From Arachis hypogaea (Eukaryota > Streptophyta > Magnoliopsida > Fabales > Fabaceae), in NCBI RefSeq assembly GCF_003086295.3, contig NC_092044.1:77276024-77340023 (forward strand): DNA of 64,000 nt, written 5' to 3'. Shown one piece after another: positions 1 to 11,988 of the stretch; the first letter of the stretch is position 1, and the number at the start of each line of letters is the position of its first letter. The notes under the pieces are model-generated. The model ran no database searches. It was not told the DNA's origin and was given only the letters and a program-made list of their open reading frames with translations. The translations under genes and the position numbers were made by a program.

Positions 1-168
1 TTTTTCATTTAAGAGAGTTAAAGGATTCATGAAATTATTCATAGCTTTAAGACATAGATACTAGACACTAATGATCATGTAATAAAGACACAAACATGGA
101 TAACACATAAAGCATAAAGTGAAAAAACAAAAAAAATAAGAACAAGGAAATTAAAGAACGGGTGCACC
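1..168 (-). other. 3' noncoding region of element 1
   Basis: This stretch matches about 30300-30480 of element C, just downstream of ORF2. No gene is seen. Confidence 0.6.
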
Positions 169-568
169 TTAGTGATGGCGGCTAGTTCTTCCTCTTGAAG
201 ATCCAATGGAACACTTGAGCTCCTCTATGTCTCTTCCTTGCCTTTGTTGCTCCATCCTTAGTGCTTTTGGTGCTCCTATCCTTAGTTGCTCCCAATAGTT
301 GTGTGGAGGAAAATGTATCCCTTGAGGCATCTCAGGGATTTCTTGATAAGGGAATTTCTCATGCTCTTGTTGAGGTCTATGAGTGGGCTCTCTTGTTTTC
401 TCTATCCTCTTTTTTGGTGATGGGCTTGTCCTCTTCAATGATGATGTCTTCCTCTAAGTGGTCTTGATGGACCTGTGAGATGAATCTTTCCATCTCCCAT
501 GACTCGGAGGTGGAATCTTTTGCCTTTCCTTTCCTCTTTCTAGAGGTTTCTCCGGCCTTAGGTGCCAT
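169..568 (-). pseudogene. ORF2 remnant of element 1 (plant-transposon-protein-like), internally deleted
   Basis: The start keeps the basic N-terminus seen in the other elements (MAPKAGETSRKRKGKAK) and the conserved ESWEMERFIS stretch. The sequence then jumps almost directly to the EEDKPITKK segment near the C-terminus. Compared with ORF2 of element B (382 codons), nearly the whole central domain is missing. The C-terminal coiled-coil-like segment survives in another frame. It cannot make a functional protein. Upstream (right) lies the hairpin at 625-642. Confidence 0.75.
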
Positions 569-602
569 AAATGGTTATGGAAAAATAAAAAAGTAATGCT
601 TT

Positions 603-642
603 TACCACACCAAACTTAAAAGGTTTGCTCGTCCTCGAGCAA
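603..642 (-). promoter_or_regulatory. Internal hairpin plus PPT-like module, element 1
   Basis: On the minus strand TTGCTCG-AGGA-CGAGCAA (625-642) is a 7-bp stem with an AGGA loop. It is followed by a TTTAAGTTTGGTGTG motif (about 606-620) just before ORF2. It is the same module as in B (40034), C (31658) and D (52566). The function is unknown. Confidence 0.6.
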
Positions 643-1021
643 AAGAAGAAAGAAAGAAGGGGAAGAAGAAGAAAATTGAGCAGATGGAGGGAGAGAGGGA
701 ATTCGGCCAAGGGGGTATAAGAGGGTTTGTGATGTGTGAAAATAAAGGAGTGAAGAGGGGTATGTATAGGGAAAGAGAGGGAGAGTGGCCGAATGGAATT
801 GGGTGGGTTTGGGAGGGAAGAGGGATGGAGGTGATTGGTGAAGAGAATATAGGGAAGAGAATAGGATTTGATAGGTGAGTGGTATTTTGGTTAGAGTGTT
901 ATAGAGATGTGTGAGGGGGAGAGAGAGAGGTGGGGTAGGTGGGGATCCTGTGGGGTCCACAAATCCTAAGGGGTTAAGGACTTCTCATCCCTGCTCCATT
1001 TAGGCATGCAAAAACACCCTT

Positions 1022-1275
1022 AGAGTGCAATTCTGGCATTTAACGCCAGACTGCTGGTTGTTTCTGGCGTTAAACGCCAGCTTTTATACCTTTCCTGGCG
1101 TTTAACGCCAAGCTGTTACTTGTTTTTGGCGTTTAACGCCAACTTGATGCTCTGTTCTGGCGTTAAACACCAGTCTGGTGCCCATTTCTGGCGTTAAACA
1201 CCCAGAATAGTGCCAGGCTGGGCATTTAACGCCCATTCTGCTACTCTTACTGGCATTTAAACGCCAGTAAGCTTA
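1022..1275. repeat. Array of TGGCGTTTAACGCCA-type palindromes, element 1
   Basis: About seven degenerate copies of a 15-19 bp palindrome centred on TTAA (for example TGGCGTTAAACGCCA) are spaced 30-50 bp apart. The array lies between gag-protease and ORF2, as in B, C and D. Each unit can fold into a hairpin. CpG-to-TpG changes explain many variants. Confidence 0.85.
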
Positions 1276-1396
1276 TCCTCCAGGGTGTGCTGTTTTTAAT
1301 GCTGTTTTTGAATTTGCTTTGATTTTTGCAGTTGTTTTTGTGACTCCACATGATAATCAACCTAAAGAAAACATAAAATAACATAGATAAATAAAA

Positions 1397-1412
1397 TTGG
1401 GTTGCCTCCCAA
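1397..1412 (-). promoter_or_regulatory. Post-gag hairpin TTGGG-AGGCAA-CCCAA, element 1
   Basis: A 5-bp stem with loop AGGCAA lies immediately downstream of the gag-protease ORF. It is conserved at the same place in A, B, C, D and E. Confidence 0.6.
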
Positions 1413-1455
1413 TAAGTGCTTCTTTAGAGTTTAAATGTGGGGGCTTTGTTTGACT

Positions 1456-3596
1456 CTATATTGAGAGAAGCTTTTCATGCTTCTTCTCCATGTGTACAGA
1501 AGGAGAACCTTGATTCTTGAATACAAGGTAGTCCTCATTCAATTGAAGGACCAACTCTCCTCTGTCAACATCAATCAAAGCTTTTGCTGTGGCTAGGAAA
1601 GGTCTGCCAAGGATGATGGATTCATCCTCATCCTTTCTAGTGTCTAGGATTATGAAATCAGCAGAGATGTAAAGGCCTTCAACCTTCACTAGCACGTCCT
1701 CTACTGGTCTATAAGTTTGTTTCGTTGATTTGTCTGCCATCTTTAGTGAGATTCTTGCAGCTTGAACCTCAAAGATTCCCACTTTTTCCATTACAGAGAG
1801 TGGCATGAGGTTTATGCTTGACCCCAGGTCACATAGAGCCTTCTCAAAGGTCATGGTGCCTATGGTACAAGGTATTAAGAACCTTCCGGGATCCTCTTTC
1901 TTTTGAGGTAATGACTGCCTAATCAAGTTATTCAGTTCATTGGTGAGCAAGAGGGATTCATCCACCCAAGTCTCATTAAATAACTTGGCATTCAGCTTCA
2001 TGATTGCTCCAAGGTACTTAGCAACTTGCTCTTCAGTAATATCTTCATACTCTTCAGAGGAAGAATACTCATCAGAGCTCATGAATGGCAGAAGTATGTT
2101 CAATGGAATCTCTATGGTCTCTAGATGAGCCTCAGATTCCTTAGGTTCCTCAATTGGGAACTCCTTTTTGTCCAGAGGATGTCCCATGAGGTCTTCCTCA
2201 CTGGGATTCATGTCCTCCTCCTCCTCTCTAGGTTCGGCCACATCAAATAAGGTTATGGCCTTGCACTCTCTTTTTGGATTCTTTTCTGTATTGCTTGAGA
2301 GAGTACTAGGAGGAGTTTCAGTGAATCTTTTACTCAGCTGGCCTACTAGTGCCTCCAAATTTCTAATGGAGGACCTTGCTTCATTCATGAAACTGAGAGT
2401 GGCCTTAGATAGATCAGAGACTATATTTGCTAAGCTAGATGGGTTCTGCTCAGAATTCTCTGTCTGTTGCTGAGAGGATGATGGAAAAGGCTTGCCATTG
2501 CTAAACCTGTTTCTTCCACCATTATTATTGTTAAGGCCTTGTTGAGGCTTTTGTTGATCCTTCCATGAGAATTTGGATGATTTCTCCATGACGGATTATA
2601 GGTGTTTCTATAGGCTTCACCCATGTAATTCACCTCTGCCATTGCAGGGTTCTCAGGATCATAAGCTTCTTCTTTAGAAGATGCTTCTTTAGTACTATTG
2701 GATGCATTTTGCAATCCATTCAGACTCTAAGAAATTATATTGACTTGCTAAGTCAATATCTTATTCTGAGCCAATATGGCATTCAGAGCATCAATTTCAA
2801 GAACTCCCTTCTTTTGAGGCGTCCCATTATTCATAGGATTCCTTTCAGAGGTGTACGTGAACTGGTTATTTGCAACCATTTCAATAAGTTCCTGAGCTTC
2901 TGCAGGTGTTTTCTTCAGGTGAATAGATCCACCTGCAGAATGGTCCAATAACATCTTAGATAATTCAGACAGACCATCATAGAATATATCCAGGATGGTC
3001 CATTATGAAAGAATGTCAGAAGGACACTTTTTGGTCAGTTACTTGTATCTTTCCCAAGCTTCGTGAGGGATTCACCTTCTTTCTGCCTGAAGGTTTGAAC
3101 ATCCACTCTAAGCTTACTCAGCTTTTGAGGAAGAAAAAATTTGGTTAAGAAAGCCGTGACCAGCTTATCCCAAGAAGTCAGGCTATCTCTTGGTTGAGAG
3201 TCTAACCATATTCTAGCTCTGTCTCTTATAGCAAAAGGGAAAAGCATAAGCTTGTAGACCTTGGGATCAACTCCATTGGTCTTAACAGTGTCACAGATCT
3301 ACAAGAATTCAGTTAAGAACTGAAACTAATTGAGGCTTTAGCTCAAAATTGTTTGCTCCAATGGCAGGGATTGAGATGCTTCTTCCATGGAAGTTGGAAG
3401 TTGGTGTGGTGTTGTCACCAAGCATCTTCCTTGCATTGTTATTGTTGTTGGGTTCGGCCATTACTTCTTTTTCGAGATTCTCTGTAAGGTTTTCTCTGGA
3501 TTGTTGTGCTTTAGCCTCTCTTAGCTTCTTCTTCAGAGTCCTTTCCGTTTCAGGGTCAGCTTCAACAAGAATGTTTTTGTCCTTGCTCCTGCTCAT
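1456..3596 (-). pseudogene. Broken gag-protease ORF of element 1
   Basis: The start is the MSRSKDKN methionine, equivalent to that of D. The N-terminal part (3596-3309) is followed by a disrupted stretch, a gag-domain remnant (3247-3035, LMLFPF-like FPFAIRDRARIWLDSQP), and an open segment from 2714 into 2589-1456. The last segment includes the retropepsin-like DLGSSINLMPLS motif and ILGRPFLATA. At least two frameshifts or deletions and one extra stop break it. The intact homologue in D is 779 codons. The C-terminal SKFGV repeats found in B-D are absent here, as the frame stops at HEKLLSI. It is a structural protein and processing protease of a retroelement particle by family knowledge. Confidence 0.85.
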
Positions 3597-3619
3597 ATGA
3601 AAAAGAAGAGAACAGAAAA

Positions 3620-5440
3620 GAAGAGGAATCATCTATGTCACAGTATAGAGATTCCTTTGTGTGAGTAGAAGAAGAGAAGAAGAGAAGAATAAGGTAGAGA
3701 GAGAATAAAGAGGATTCGAACACAGAGAGGGAGAGAGGGTTCGAATTTTGAGTAGAGAAGTGTTAGTAAATAAATAAATAAATAGAAAGAGATGAGAGAA
3801 AGGGAATTCGAATATTAAATAAAAGAAAAGGAAAAATCTTTTTGTTTTTATTTCAAATATTAGTTAGAATTCAAAAATTAAGAAAGGAATAAGATAAAAT
3901 TAGAGTTTTAAACAATTAGTTAATTAAAAAGATTTTTGAAAAGAGTTGTTAGTAGTTTTCGAAAATTGGAAGTTGAAAAGTGGTTAGGTGGTTTTGAAAA
4001 AGATAAGAAATAGTAATTAGTTGAAAAAGATTTGAAAATAAATTTTCAAAAGATAGGAAGTTAGACAAGATTTTGAAATTGAATTTTGAAAAAGATATGA
4101 TTGAAATCTATTTTGAAAAAGATTTGATTTTTAAAAATTGATGACTTGACTAACAAGGAACTAAAAGATATGATTCTAGAATTTAAATATTGAACCTTTC
4201 TTAACAAGAAAGTAACAAACTAATTTTTTTTGAATCAAATCCTTAATTGTTAGCAAGGTTTTTGAAAATATGAAATAAAAATAAGAAAAATATTTTGAAA
4301 ATCAATTTTTTAAATTTTTTTTTGAAAAAACATAAAAATGAAAAAGATTTGATTTTTTTGAAAAAGTTTTGAAAAGATAGGATTTTTTTGAATAAATTGA
4401 AATTTTGACTTGACTAATAAGAAACAACTAAATTTTAAAAGTTTTTGACTAAGTCAACCCAAAATTTCGAAATTTATGAGAGAAATAAGGGAAAGATATT
4501 TTTTTTATTTTTGAATTTTTAATGAGGAAAGAGAAAAATACAAAAATGACTCAAAACATGAAAATTTTGGATCAAAACCAATGATGCATGCAAGAACACT
4601 TTGAATGCCAAGATGAACACCAAGAACACTTTGAAGATCAAGATGAACATCAAGAACTTATTTTTGAAAAATTTTTGAGAGAAGAAACACATGTAAGACA
4701 CCAAACATAGAAATTTTTAATGCTTAGACACTAACAAACTAAAAATGCATATGAGAAACAAGAAAAGACTCAAAACGAGAAAATCACAAGATCAAACCAA
4801 GATAATCATCAAGAACAACTTGAAGATCATGAAGAACACAATGCATGAGTTTTTAAAAAATGCAAGAAAAACAAAAATATGCAATTGACACCAAACTTAA
4901 AATTTGACACTAGACTCAAACAAGAAACACAAAATTTTTTTGATTTTATGATTTTATAATTTTTTTTTGTATTTTTTTCGAAAATTATTATGAAAAAAGA
5001 AAATAAGGAATTCAAAATTCTTAATGAGAATTCCAGGAATCATGTAATGTTAGTCTAAAGCTCCGATCTAGGAATTAGACATGGCTTATTAACCAGCCAA
5101 GCTTTAAGTAAAAGCTTCAGTCCAAAACACTAGACATGGCCAATGGCCAGCCAAGCTTTAGTAGAACATTGTATACAATAGCTATGTGTGTAACAACCAA
5201 ATTGATGGGAGTCAACTAACACGCTTTTGTATTGACAAGTGGAAGCCTCGGTCCAACAGAATTAGACATGGCTTCACAGCCAGCCAGGCTTCAACATATC
5301 ATCATGAAACTCTAGAATTCATTCTTAAGAATTCTGAATAACAAAATAATTTTTTTTCGAAAATAACATAAAAAGCTTAAACATAAAATAAAATTACCCA
5401 ATCTAAGCAACAAGATGAACCGTCAGTTGTCCAATACTCG
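3620..5440 (-). other. AT-rich 5' leader of element 1
   Basis: About 1.8 kb of low-complexity DNA is dominated by TTTTTGAAAAAGAT-like blocks, with a short AAAT microsatellite near 3765-3785. It separates the LTR and PBS from gag. Two PPT-like CACCAAAC motifs (near 4700 and 4890) occur in it. No coding potential is seen. Confidence 0.75.
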
Positions 5441-5445
5441 AACAA

Positions 5446-5463
5446 TCCCCGGCAACGGCGTCA
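5446..5463 (-). other. Primer binding site, tRNA-Asp type, element 1
   Basis: The minus strand reads TGACGCCGTTGCCGGGGA, one mismatch from the usual plant tRNA-Asp PBS TGGCGCCGTTGCCGGGGA. It sits 6 bp inside the 5' LTR. Confidence 0.85.
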
Positions 5464-5469
5464 AAAACT

Positions 5470-7130
5470 TGGTGCACGAAATTGTGATCTCAATGGCGCC
5501 AACAACTTGGTACGCACAATTGTAATCTCAACTATTTATCACAACTAACCAGCAAGTGCATTGGGTCGTCCAAGTAATAAACCTTACGAGAGTAAGGGTC
5601 GATCCAACGGAGATTGTCGGCATGAAGCAAGCTATGGTCATCTTGTAAATCTTAGTCAGGCGGATTCAAATGGTTATAGAGTTTTGATAATTAAAAGATA
5701 AATAAACATAAAATAAAGATAGAGATACTTATGTAATTCATTGGTGGAAATTTCAGATATGCGTATGGAGATGCATTATTCCTTCTGAATCTCTGCTTTC
5801 CTATTGTCTTCATTCAATCATTCATACTCCTTTCCATGGCAAGCTGTATGTTCGGGCATCACCGTTGTCAATGGCTACCACCCGTCCTCTAAGTGAAAAT
5901 GGTCTTCTACGGTTTCCCGCATGGCTAATCATCTGTCGATTCTCACTCGTGTTGGAATAGAATCCAATTATCCTTTTGCGTCTGTCACTATGCCCAACAG
6001 TAATGAGTTTGAAGCTCGTCACAGTCATCCCATCCCAGATCCTACTCGAAATACCACAGACAAAGTTTAGACTTTCTGGGTCTCAAGAATGCTGCCAATT
6101 GATTCTAGCTTATACCACAAAGACTCTGATCTCAAGGAATTGAAGGCTTTGTTGTCAGGAGAGGCAATCAAATGCATGGACCAGGAATCCAAGAGATACA
6201 CACCCTAGATTTCACAGGTAGAACGAAAGTGGTTGTCAGGCACACGTTCACAGGTGAGAATGATGATGAGTGTCACGGATCATCACATTCATCAGGTTGA
6301 AGTGCGAGTGAATATCTTAGAATAAGAATAAGCTTGAATTGAATAGAAAAACAATAGTACTTTGCATTAATACTCGAGGAACAGCAAAGCTTCACACATT
6401 AATCTATGGTGTGTAGAAACTCCACCGTTGAAAATACATAAGTGATAATGGTGTTCATTGGCTTCGGCCCCAGAGGGGGAACCAGAATGACCAAGACGTG
6501 AATACAATAGTAAAAAGTCCTATTTATACTAAACTAGTTACTAGGGTTTACAAAGATAAGTAAATGATGCAGAAATCCACTTCCGGGCCCACTTGGTGTG
6601 TGCTTGGGCTGAGCATTGAATCTTTCATGTGTAGAGACTTTTCTTGGAGTTAAACGCCAGTTTTTATGCCAGTTTGGGCATTTAACTGCAGCTTCTATCC
6701 TGTTTCTGGCGTTTAACGCTAGAATAGGGCAGGAAGTTGGAGTCTGAATGCGAGTTTGCGTCATCAAAACTAGAGCAAAGTATGAACTATTATATATTGC
6801 TGGAAAGCCCAAGATGTTGAATTTCCAAAGCAATTGAGAGCGCGCCATTTGGGTTTCTATAACTCCAAAAAATCCATTTCGAGTGCAGGGAGGTCAGAAT
6901 CCAACAGCATCAACAGTCCTTTTTTAGCCACTGAATCAGATTTTTGCTCAGGTCCCTCAATTTCAGCCAGAAAATACCTGAAATCACAGAAAAAACACAC
7001 AAACTCATATTAAAGTCCAAAAATGTGAATTTTTCTTAAAAACTAATAAAAATATACTAAAAAGTAGCTAGATCCTACTAAAAACTACCTAAAAATAATG
7101 CCAAAAAGCGTATAAATTATCCGCTCATCA
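5470..7130 (-). repeat. 5' LTR of element 1
   Basis: On the minus strand it begins TGATGAGCGGATAATTTATA and ends in CA next to the PBS. A TATA box (TATTTATA on plus, 6521-6528) and two palindrome units (near 6650 and 6705) lie inside. Length is 1661 bp, matching the 1609-1671 bp LTRs of B, C and D. The outer end at 7130 abuts element A. Confidence 0.9.
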
Positions 7131-7907
7131 ACTACCAACTTGAGTTTTATAAAGTTCAAAGCAGTAAAGTATCATGATCATAAACAAACAAGGAATTAAA
7201 GAAGAACTTAGAATGTGCATACAAGTACTGGAAGGCTAGCATGATTAATTGTTACTCAATTGCATTAGATTTTATTTAATTGAAGTTTTCATCTGGGACA
7301 TTTTGTGAAATCTTTTGAAATCATGAAAACCTTGAAGAAGCAAATGCAATTAAGGAAAGAAATGAGAAAGCTGAAGGCTCTGAGTACCAATGACAATTAA
7401 ATTGTTAAGTACTTGTGGTGTTTATTTATCCAGCAAAAAGCTTGAAAACAAAACACTTAGAGTCAAGGTTAGACTCAAGTGCAAATGCACTCCCTCAAAG
7501 CTCAAGGCTCTGAGCATCAATGATTAGAGAGTAAAGAAAAGAAACACATGAGCTTAAAGAAGTCGTCTAATTAAATTCTTGTGGTGCTTATGTATCAAGT
7601 GGTAATACTTGAAAACAAAGCATTTAGAGCCGTAGCTTTGTTATCAACTCATGGGGTGAAGCACCCAAAAGGAGAAGCTAATAAGAAAATCAAAAGCTTG
7701 TTTCAAGGAAGAAATATAATGAAAAGATTTCATAAATTGAGCTAGATAGAAGCATCAATCATTTACATTTCTTTTGTGATTGTGGCATGCATAAAAAACT
7801 AGCCAACCATGAACATTGAGTTGCTATTCTTCTTACCTTGGATTGTCAATCTTTATTGCATGATTCTTTTCTTGCTTGGGGACAAGCAAGGTTTAAGTTT
7901 GGTGTTG
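7131..7907 (+). mobile_element. 3'-internal remnant of a left copy of element A
   Basis: The segment is nearly collinear with 46331-47127, the region just upstream of LTR L2. It is noncoding. It holds two direct copies of a block of about 130 bp (start near 7371 and 7500) with the shared words GGCTCTGAG, CTTGTGGTG and TTAGAG. It ends in the hairpin plus PPT that abut LTR L1. Because L1 also has a PBS on its right side, L1 is shared by two tandem copies of A. Confidence 0.85.
7871..7907 (+). promoter_or_regulatory. LTR-proximal hairpin and polypurine-tract-like site, element A (L1)
   Basis: CTTGCTTG-GGGA-CAAGCAAG (7871-7890) forms an 8-bp perfect stem with a GGGA (GNRA-type) loop. GTTTAAGTTTGGTGTTG follows and directly abuts the LTR start at 7908. 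A plus-strand primer (PPT) role is inferred from position. Confidence 0.75.
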
Positions 7908-8379
7908 TGATGACATGTCATCATGTCATGTTTTTCTATGCTTTTTCATACAAGAAATTGAAGATTAGTGCTTAAATATTGAATGCTTTTGGGCTTAAAT
8001 GGTATATTTCTTTGATCTTTTGATTTTATAAATTTTGTAGGAAAAAAGTGTGAAAAAGAAGCAAAATAGCACAAAATCAGCTCAAAAGAAGAAAAGAAGA
8101 ATTTTGGGACACATTTTGAAGATTGAGCACGTTTTGAAACCTTAGGCCACACTTTTAAAAGCGTGGCCCATGACCATGGAGCCTTGGCATTAGCATCATG
8201 AATTATCATGCATTAATGCTTATGCATGCATGCATTTAATTATTAATGACAGAATGAATGAAATGAATGCATGCATGAAACATTTAACTAATAAAGACCA
8301 ATGAATGCATGCATTCTTTGCCAAGGTGTTAATGAAAGCGTGCATGAAACCTTTATTAAGTAATGCCATGAACCAAGGG

Positions 8380-9060
8380 GTTAAAGGAATGAACGCTCAC
8401 TAATTAAAGCATGCATGCATTTGATGCCACCATGAACCATGCATTATTAAATTGGCATTATTAATGAATGAACGACATTACTAATAAAGCCAATGAAAGC
8501 AAAGTTAAGGCAATGCATCTGCGTTCATTAAAGATGAGTGCTATGTTCACTCTAATGAACTTTTGCGGGAGTTCAACCAAGGAAGCGCTCATTGCCCAAA
8601 GGCCTGCGTTGAAAGGAATGAACGCTAGCGTTCACTTGTGTGAACTTTTGCGTGACACTGGCCCATGAGAGGAATGAAGCACCAAAGCCACTCACCAAGG
8701 AGTGTTCGAAAAACTGAATGCCCCGTTCAAAACTATTAACGTTTTCGTGACACGTTTGGCTTGGGAGCAAGGAAGGAAGGCCCGCACTCAACCAAGGGAG
8801 TGCTACAAAAGAGCACTCAACCAAGGGAGCGCTCAACAAGGCATAGCGTTTGAAACTTTGAACGAAGCGTTCACTATTGTGAACGTTTGCGAACCAAGGA
8901 AGCAAGGCGCGCCAAGGAGGGCCACCCACAAGGAACAACGTTCAATAAGTGAACTGAGCGTTCACTAAGTGAATGCTAGGCACCAAATGCCCACCAAAGT
9001 GGCACACCAAGAAAGTGAACTGGGCGTTCACTAAAGTGAACAGAGCGCTCCACTGGAGCT
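8380..9060 (+). repeat. GAACGC/GCGTTC inverted-repeat array in LTR L1
   Basis: Repeated short palindromic units such as GAACGCTAGCGTTC and GTGAAC...GCGTTCAC are spread over 680 bp. L2 carries the same array at about 47600-48300. It is specific to element A. Confidence 0.75.
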
Positions 9061-9068
9061 CCACCAAG

Positions 9069-9073
9069 CCACT
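9069..9073. repeat. Target site duplication CCACT, left copy
   Basis: It matches 21865-21869 on the other side of the Athila-like element. The uninterrupted site is visible in L2 at about 48316-48322 (AGCCACTCTAACC). Confidence 0.9.
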
Positions 9074-10549
9074 TGACATGGCGGAAATTGGCGAGTTAAG
9101 AAATTATTAATAGAAATACGTTGCAAGTACAGTCCTTAACCAGGCGAAAATCCGCTTATCAATTTAGAAGGATTGTCACAATATTGAAATTAAATTACTG
9201 GGAGGATGAATCCCAGGTCGTCTCCCAACGAGTTGCAGAAAGATGTGCTATTTTATCAATCAGGTGTTTTCAAAAATGGTTGAGTTGGTAAACAGGAAAT
9301 TAATTTAGAGAATTTAATTAATTTTAAATAAAAGTCTTGACTGGGAGTAGATTAGTTGGAAGCCCTATTCTTGTTGAAGTACTCTCAAGATTAATTAATA
9401 ATTGGAAGTGACTCTGCTTAGTTATCCCTTACTAGGTAAAGGAAAGTCAAGCAAGTTGGAAAGTTGTTTCTAGTCCCAAGTCCTAATCCTCTCCCTTGGG
9501 AATGATTAGTTTCAATGATTAGAGGGTGATCCAACCATAAATCCAATTATAATTTCTCTCTTGAGTGATTCAACTCAAGGTTTCCTTTCAATCATCTCCC
9601 AATCAAGTTATGGAACTACTCACTCATCATAATTATAAACTTCACATAATTAATGGAGAAAATAAAAGAAGACATAATAAATAATAATGAAAGGGATTAA
9701 TTGAAAATAAAAATAGTCTATATTAATAACTTGTGAAAATAATCCAATGTCAACCTTGGAGGAATTAAGAATATGGAAGAATAAATGAAAAGTAAATAAC
9801 AGACTATAGTAACTGGTACCGGAGGTAGACTCTTCTCAAAAGCTAAAGTCAAAACCTTCAAAATCCTAATTATGAATGTTCAACTGAATAAACCTAGGGG
9901 AGGAGTAAATTCAGATCTAAAAACTAAAAATTATACGGAATGAATGTTGTTCCCTGTCTCTGCATGTTCCCTGGCTCTAACTTGTGTTTCTGGGCCGAAA
10001 ACTGGGTTGATATCCGGCCCAGAAACTCTACCAGCGATTTCTGAAATTCTGCAGATCGCGCACGTCACGCGGCCGCGTCGTTTACGCGTTTGCGTCACAC
10101 AGCATTTCTCGTACCACGCGTGCGCGTCGTCCACGCATTCGCATCGTTCATGCAGCTTCCAATCCGCGCAGTCGCGTCAGGCACGCGAGCGCGTCATGGT
10201 AATTCCTTCTATTTCGCACGGCTGCGTGAGCCATGCGACCACGTGACTTCTCGCTGGTCATCTCCTCAATTCCTTGTGTTCCTTCCATTTTTGCATGCTT
10301 CCTCTTCATTCCTTACGCCATTCCTGCCCTATGAAGCCTGAAACACTTAACATACAGATCACGGCATCGAATGGTACGAAGGAAGATAAAAATATACAAC
10401 TAAAAGGTCCTTATGAAGCAAGTTATTAATCATAGGATATTTTTAGGAAGGAATTGTAAATACATGCAAATCATATGAATAAGTGGGTAAAAAGCTTGAT
10501 AAAACCACTCAATAAAATATAATATAAACCATAAAATAGTGGTTTATCA
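9074..10549 (-). repeat. 3' LTR of the Athila-like element
   Basis: It pairs with 20381-21864. On the minus strand it starts TGATAAACCACTATTTTATG and ends in CA. It contains a cluster of ACGCG/CGCGT motifs at about 10050-10250. Confidence 0.9.
10050..10250. repeat. CpG-rich ACGCG-NNN-CGCGT palindrome cluster in the 3' LTR
   Basis: Several imperfect units such as CACGCGGCCGCG and CACGCGAGCGCGTC lie in an otherwise AT-rich LTR. The same cluster is at 21365-21565, and a longer array is internal at 14045-14475. Confidence 0.75.
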
Positions 10550-10588
10550 ACCTCCCCACACTTAAACATTAGCATGTCCTCATGCTAA
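10550..10588 (-). promoter_or_regulatory. LTR-proximal hairpin plus polypurine tract, Athila-like element
   Basis: On the minus strand TTAGCATG-AGGA-CATGCTAA (10588-10569) is a perfect 8-bp stem with an AGGA loop. TGTTTAAGTGTGGGGAGGT follows and touches the LTR. The purine run is a conventional PPT by position. Confidence 0.85.
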
Positions 10589-10589
10589 G

Positions 10590-11988
10590 TTGAAGGAGAT
10601 AAATATGAATGAGCAAGAACATGCAAGACTCATGTAATGCAATGCAACCTATATGCATATGAATGCAACTATATGAGTTGGCCTACATGATTAAAAATAG
10701 ATAAGTTCCCTAAGACAAAATATGGGGCAGATTTCACTAATTTAGAGCATATTGTAAAAGCAGATAAATTTGTAAGAAGATAGCTTGTAAAAGCAGGGAA
10801 TACAGGACTGAGCATTGAACCCTTACTGTTGGTGCATGTGCACTTTAATCATCTCTAGCATATGGGGTAATCACTCTATCCTTCTCTAATCATGCTTTCA
10901 AAAGATTTTGTTTTTCACCTAATCAATCAACAATTTTAAAATGCCAATGCAAACATCATGAGGTCTTTTCATGGTTGTAATGGGGCTAAGGTAAAGGTGA
11001 AGATACACATATGGCTAAGTGAGCTTATATATTGAATCTTTAATTAACCTAAGCTCCTACCTAACATACATATACTCTATATAATTTCAACATTCATCTT
11101 AGCTACCCAGGATTTCCTTTTCACATTCCATATTCATGTATCAACCTTTATTTTAATTTTATCATATGTGCATTGATTATTAAATTATGACTTATCATTG
11201 GGGTGATTTTGTCCCCTTATTCACTAAAATAAAGAAAATATATATATTTTTTTTCTTCTTCTTTTTTTTTTTGTATAGCTTATCAATGCACATAGATTTG
11301 TAATTTTCTTTTATGGTTTCACATGAATAGGTACCCAAATTCCCTTTATCCTATTATGATATTTTTTTCTATTACCCTTTATTCCCACAATTTTCCCATA
11401 CTCAATTAACACACAAATTCTATCTTAAGCTAACCAAAGATTCAATTGGGATTTTCAATTGTTTTTCGCTTAAGGCTAGTAATGTGGTACAATATGGAAC
11501 GAATGGGATTAAAAATAGCTCAAAGTGGTTAATAAAGGTAGTTAAAAATGGTTGGCTTATTTGGGATATGTGAGTTAAACAAACAATGGCCTCAATCATA
11601 TACATGCACATAACACATTAATTTTGGACATATAGGATAAAACAAAATTCAGATTACAATAATAGAGAAGTAAACACACAAGAAAAAAATTGTTTATGGT
11701 TAAATAGTGTAACCATGTATTTAGGCTCAAGGTCTCACGGGTTGTGTGTTCTTTTTAGCTCAAAAATTCTGTTCCAATTTCAACTTCAAACAAATTTAAC
11801 ATAAATATTTTGATTTAAATTAGTGAAATTTTGAAAAATATATGGTCTTAAAAGAAACTTATTGTCTTTTCAATCAGGTAGGACATGCATGCAATTAACC
11901 TACTAATATGCAATCTATCTTATTCTAAAGAAGAAGAAATTGGTGTTAGGGGGAAAAGAATTACCTCTGGAAGTCAGGTACTGACCGA
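10590..11988 (-). other. 3' noncoding region of the Athila-like element
   Basis: About 1.4 kb of AT-rich sequence lies between two hairpin-PPT modules. It contains a T-rich run near 11246-11270. No coding potential is seen. Confidence 0.7.

Larger units (their letters stand above)
1..7130 (-). mobile_element. Element 1: partial non-autonomous Ty3/gypsy-type LTR retrotransposon
   Basis: Reading right to left, the element has a 5' LTR (5470-7130), a tRNA-Asp-type PBS, a long AT-rich leader, a broken gag-protease ORF, a palindrome array, a collapsed second ORF and the start of the 3' noncoding region, where the window cuts it. No reverse transcriptase, RNase H or integrase is visible, so it is non-autonomous. 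The layout matches elements B, C and D in this window, and its LTR subtype is closest to D. The right end abuts the internal region of element A at 7131; the matching target duplication would lie off-window. It is more decayed than C or D, with several indels in ORF1 and most of ORF2 lost. Confidence 0.85.

Noticed and set aside
1022..1275. Regularly spaced repeats that could suggest a CRISPR array
   Set aside because: Units are degenerate palindromes with no unique spacers, in plant retrotransposon DNA. Equivalent arrays occur in several elements.
4519..5015. Phe/Leu-rich open frames in the AT-rich leaders (also 25234-25863, 35838-36110)
   Set aside because: They come from poly-T/A low-complexity leader sequence and have no conserved start or domain.
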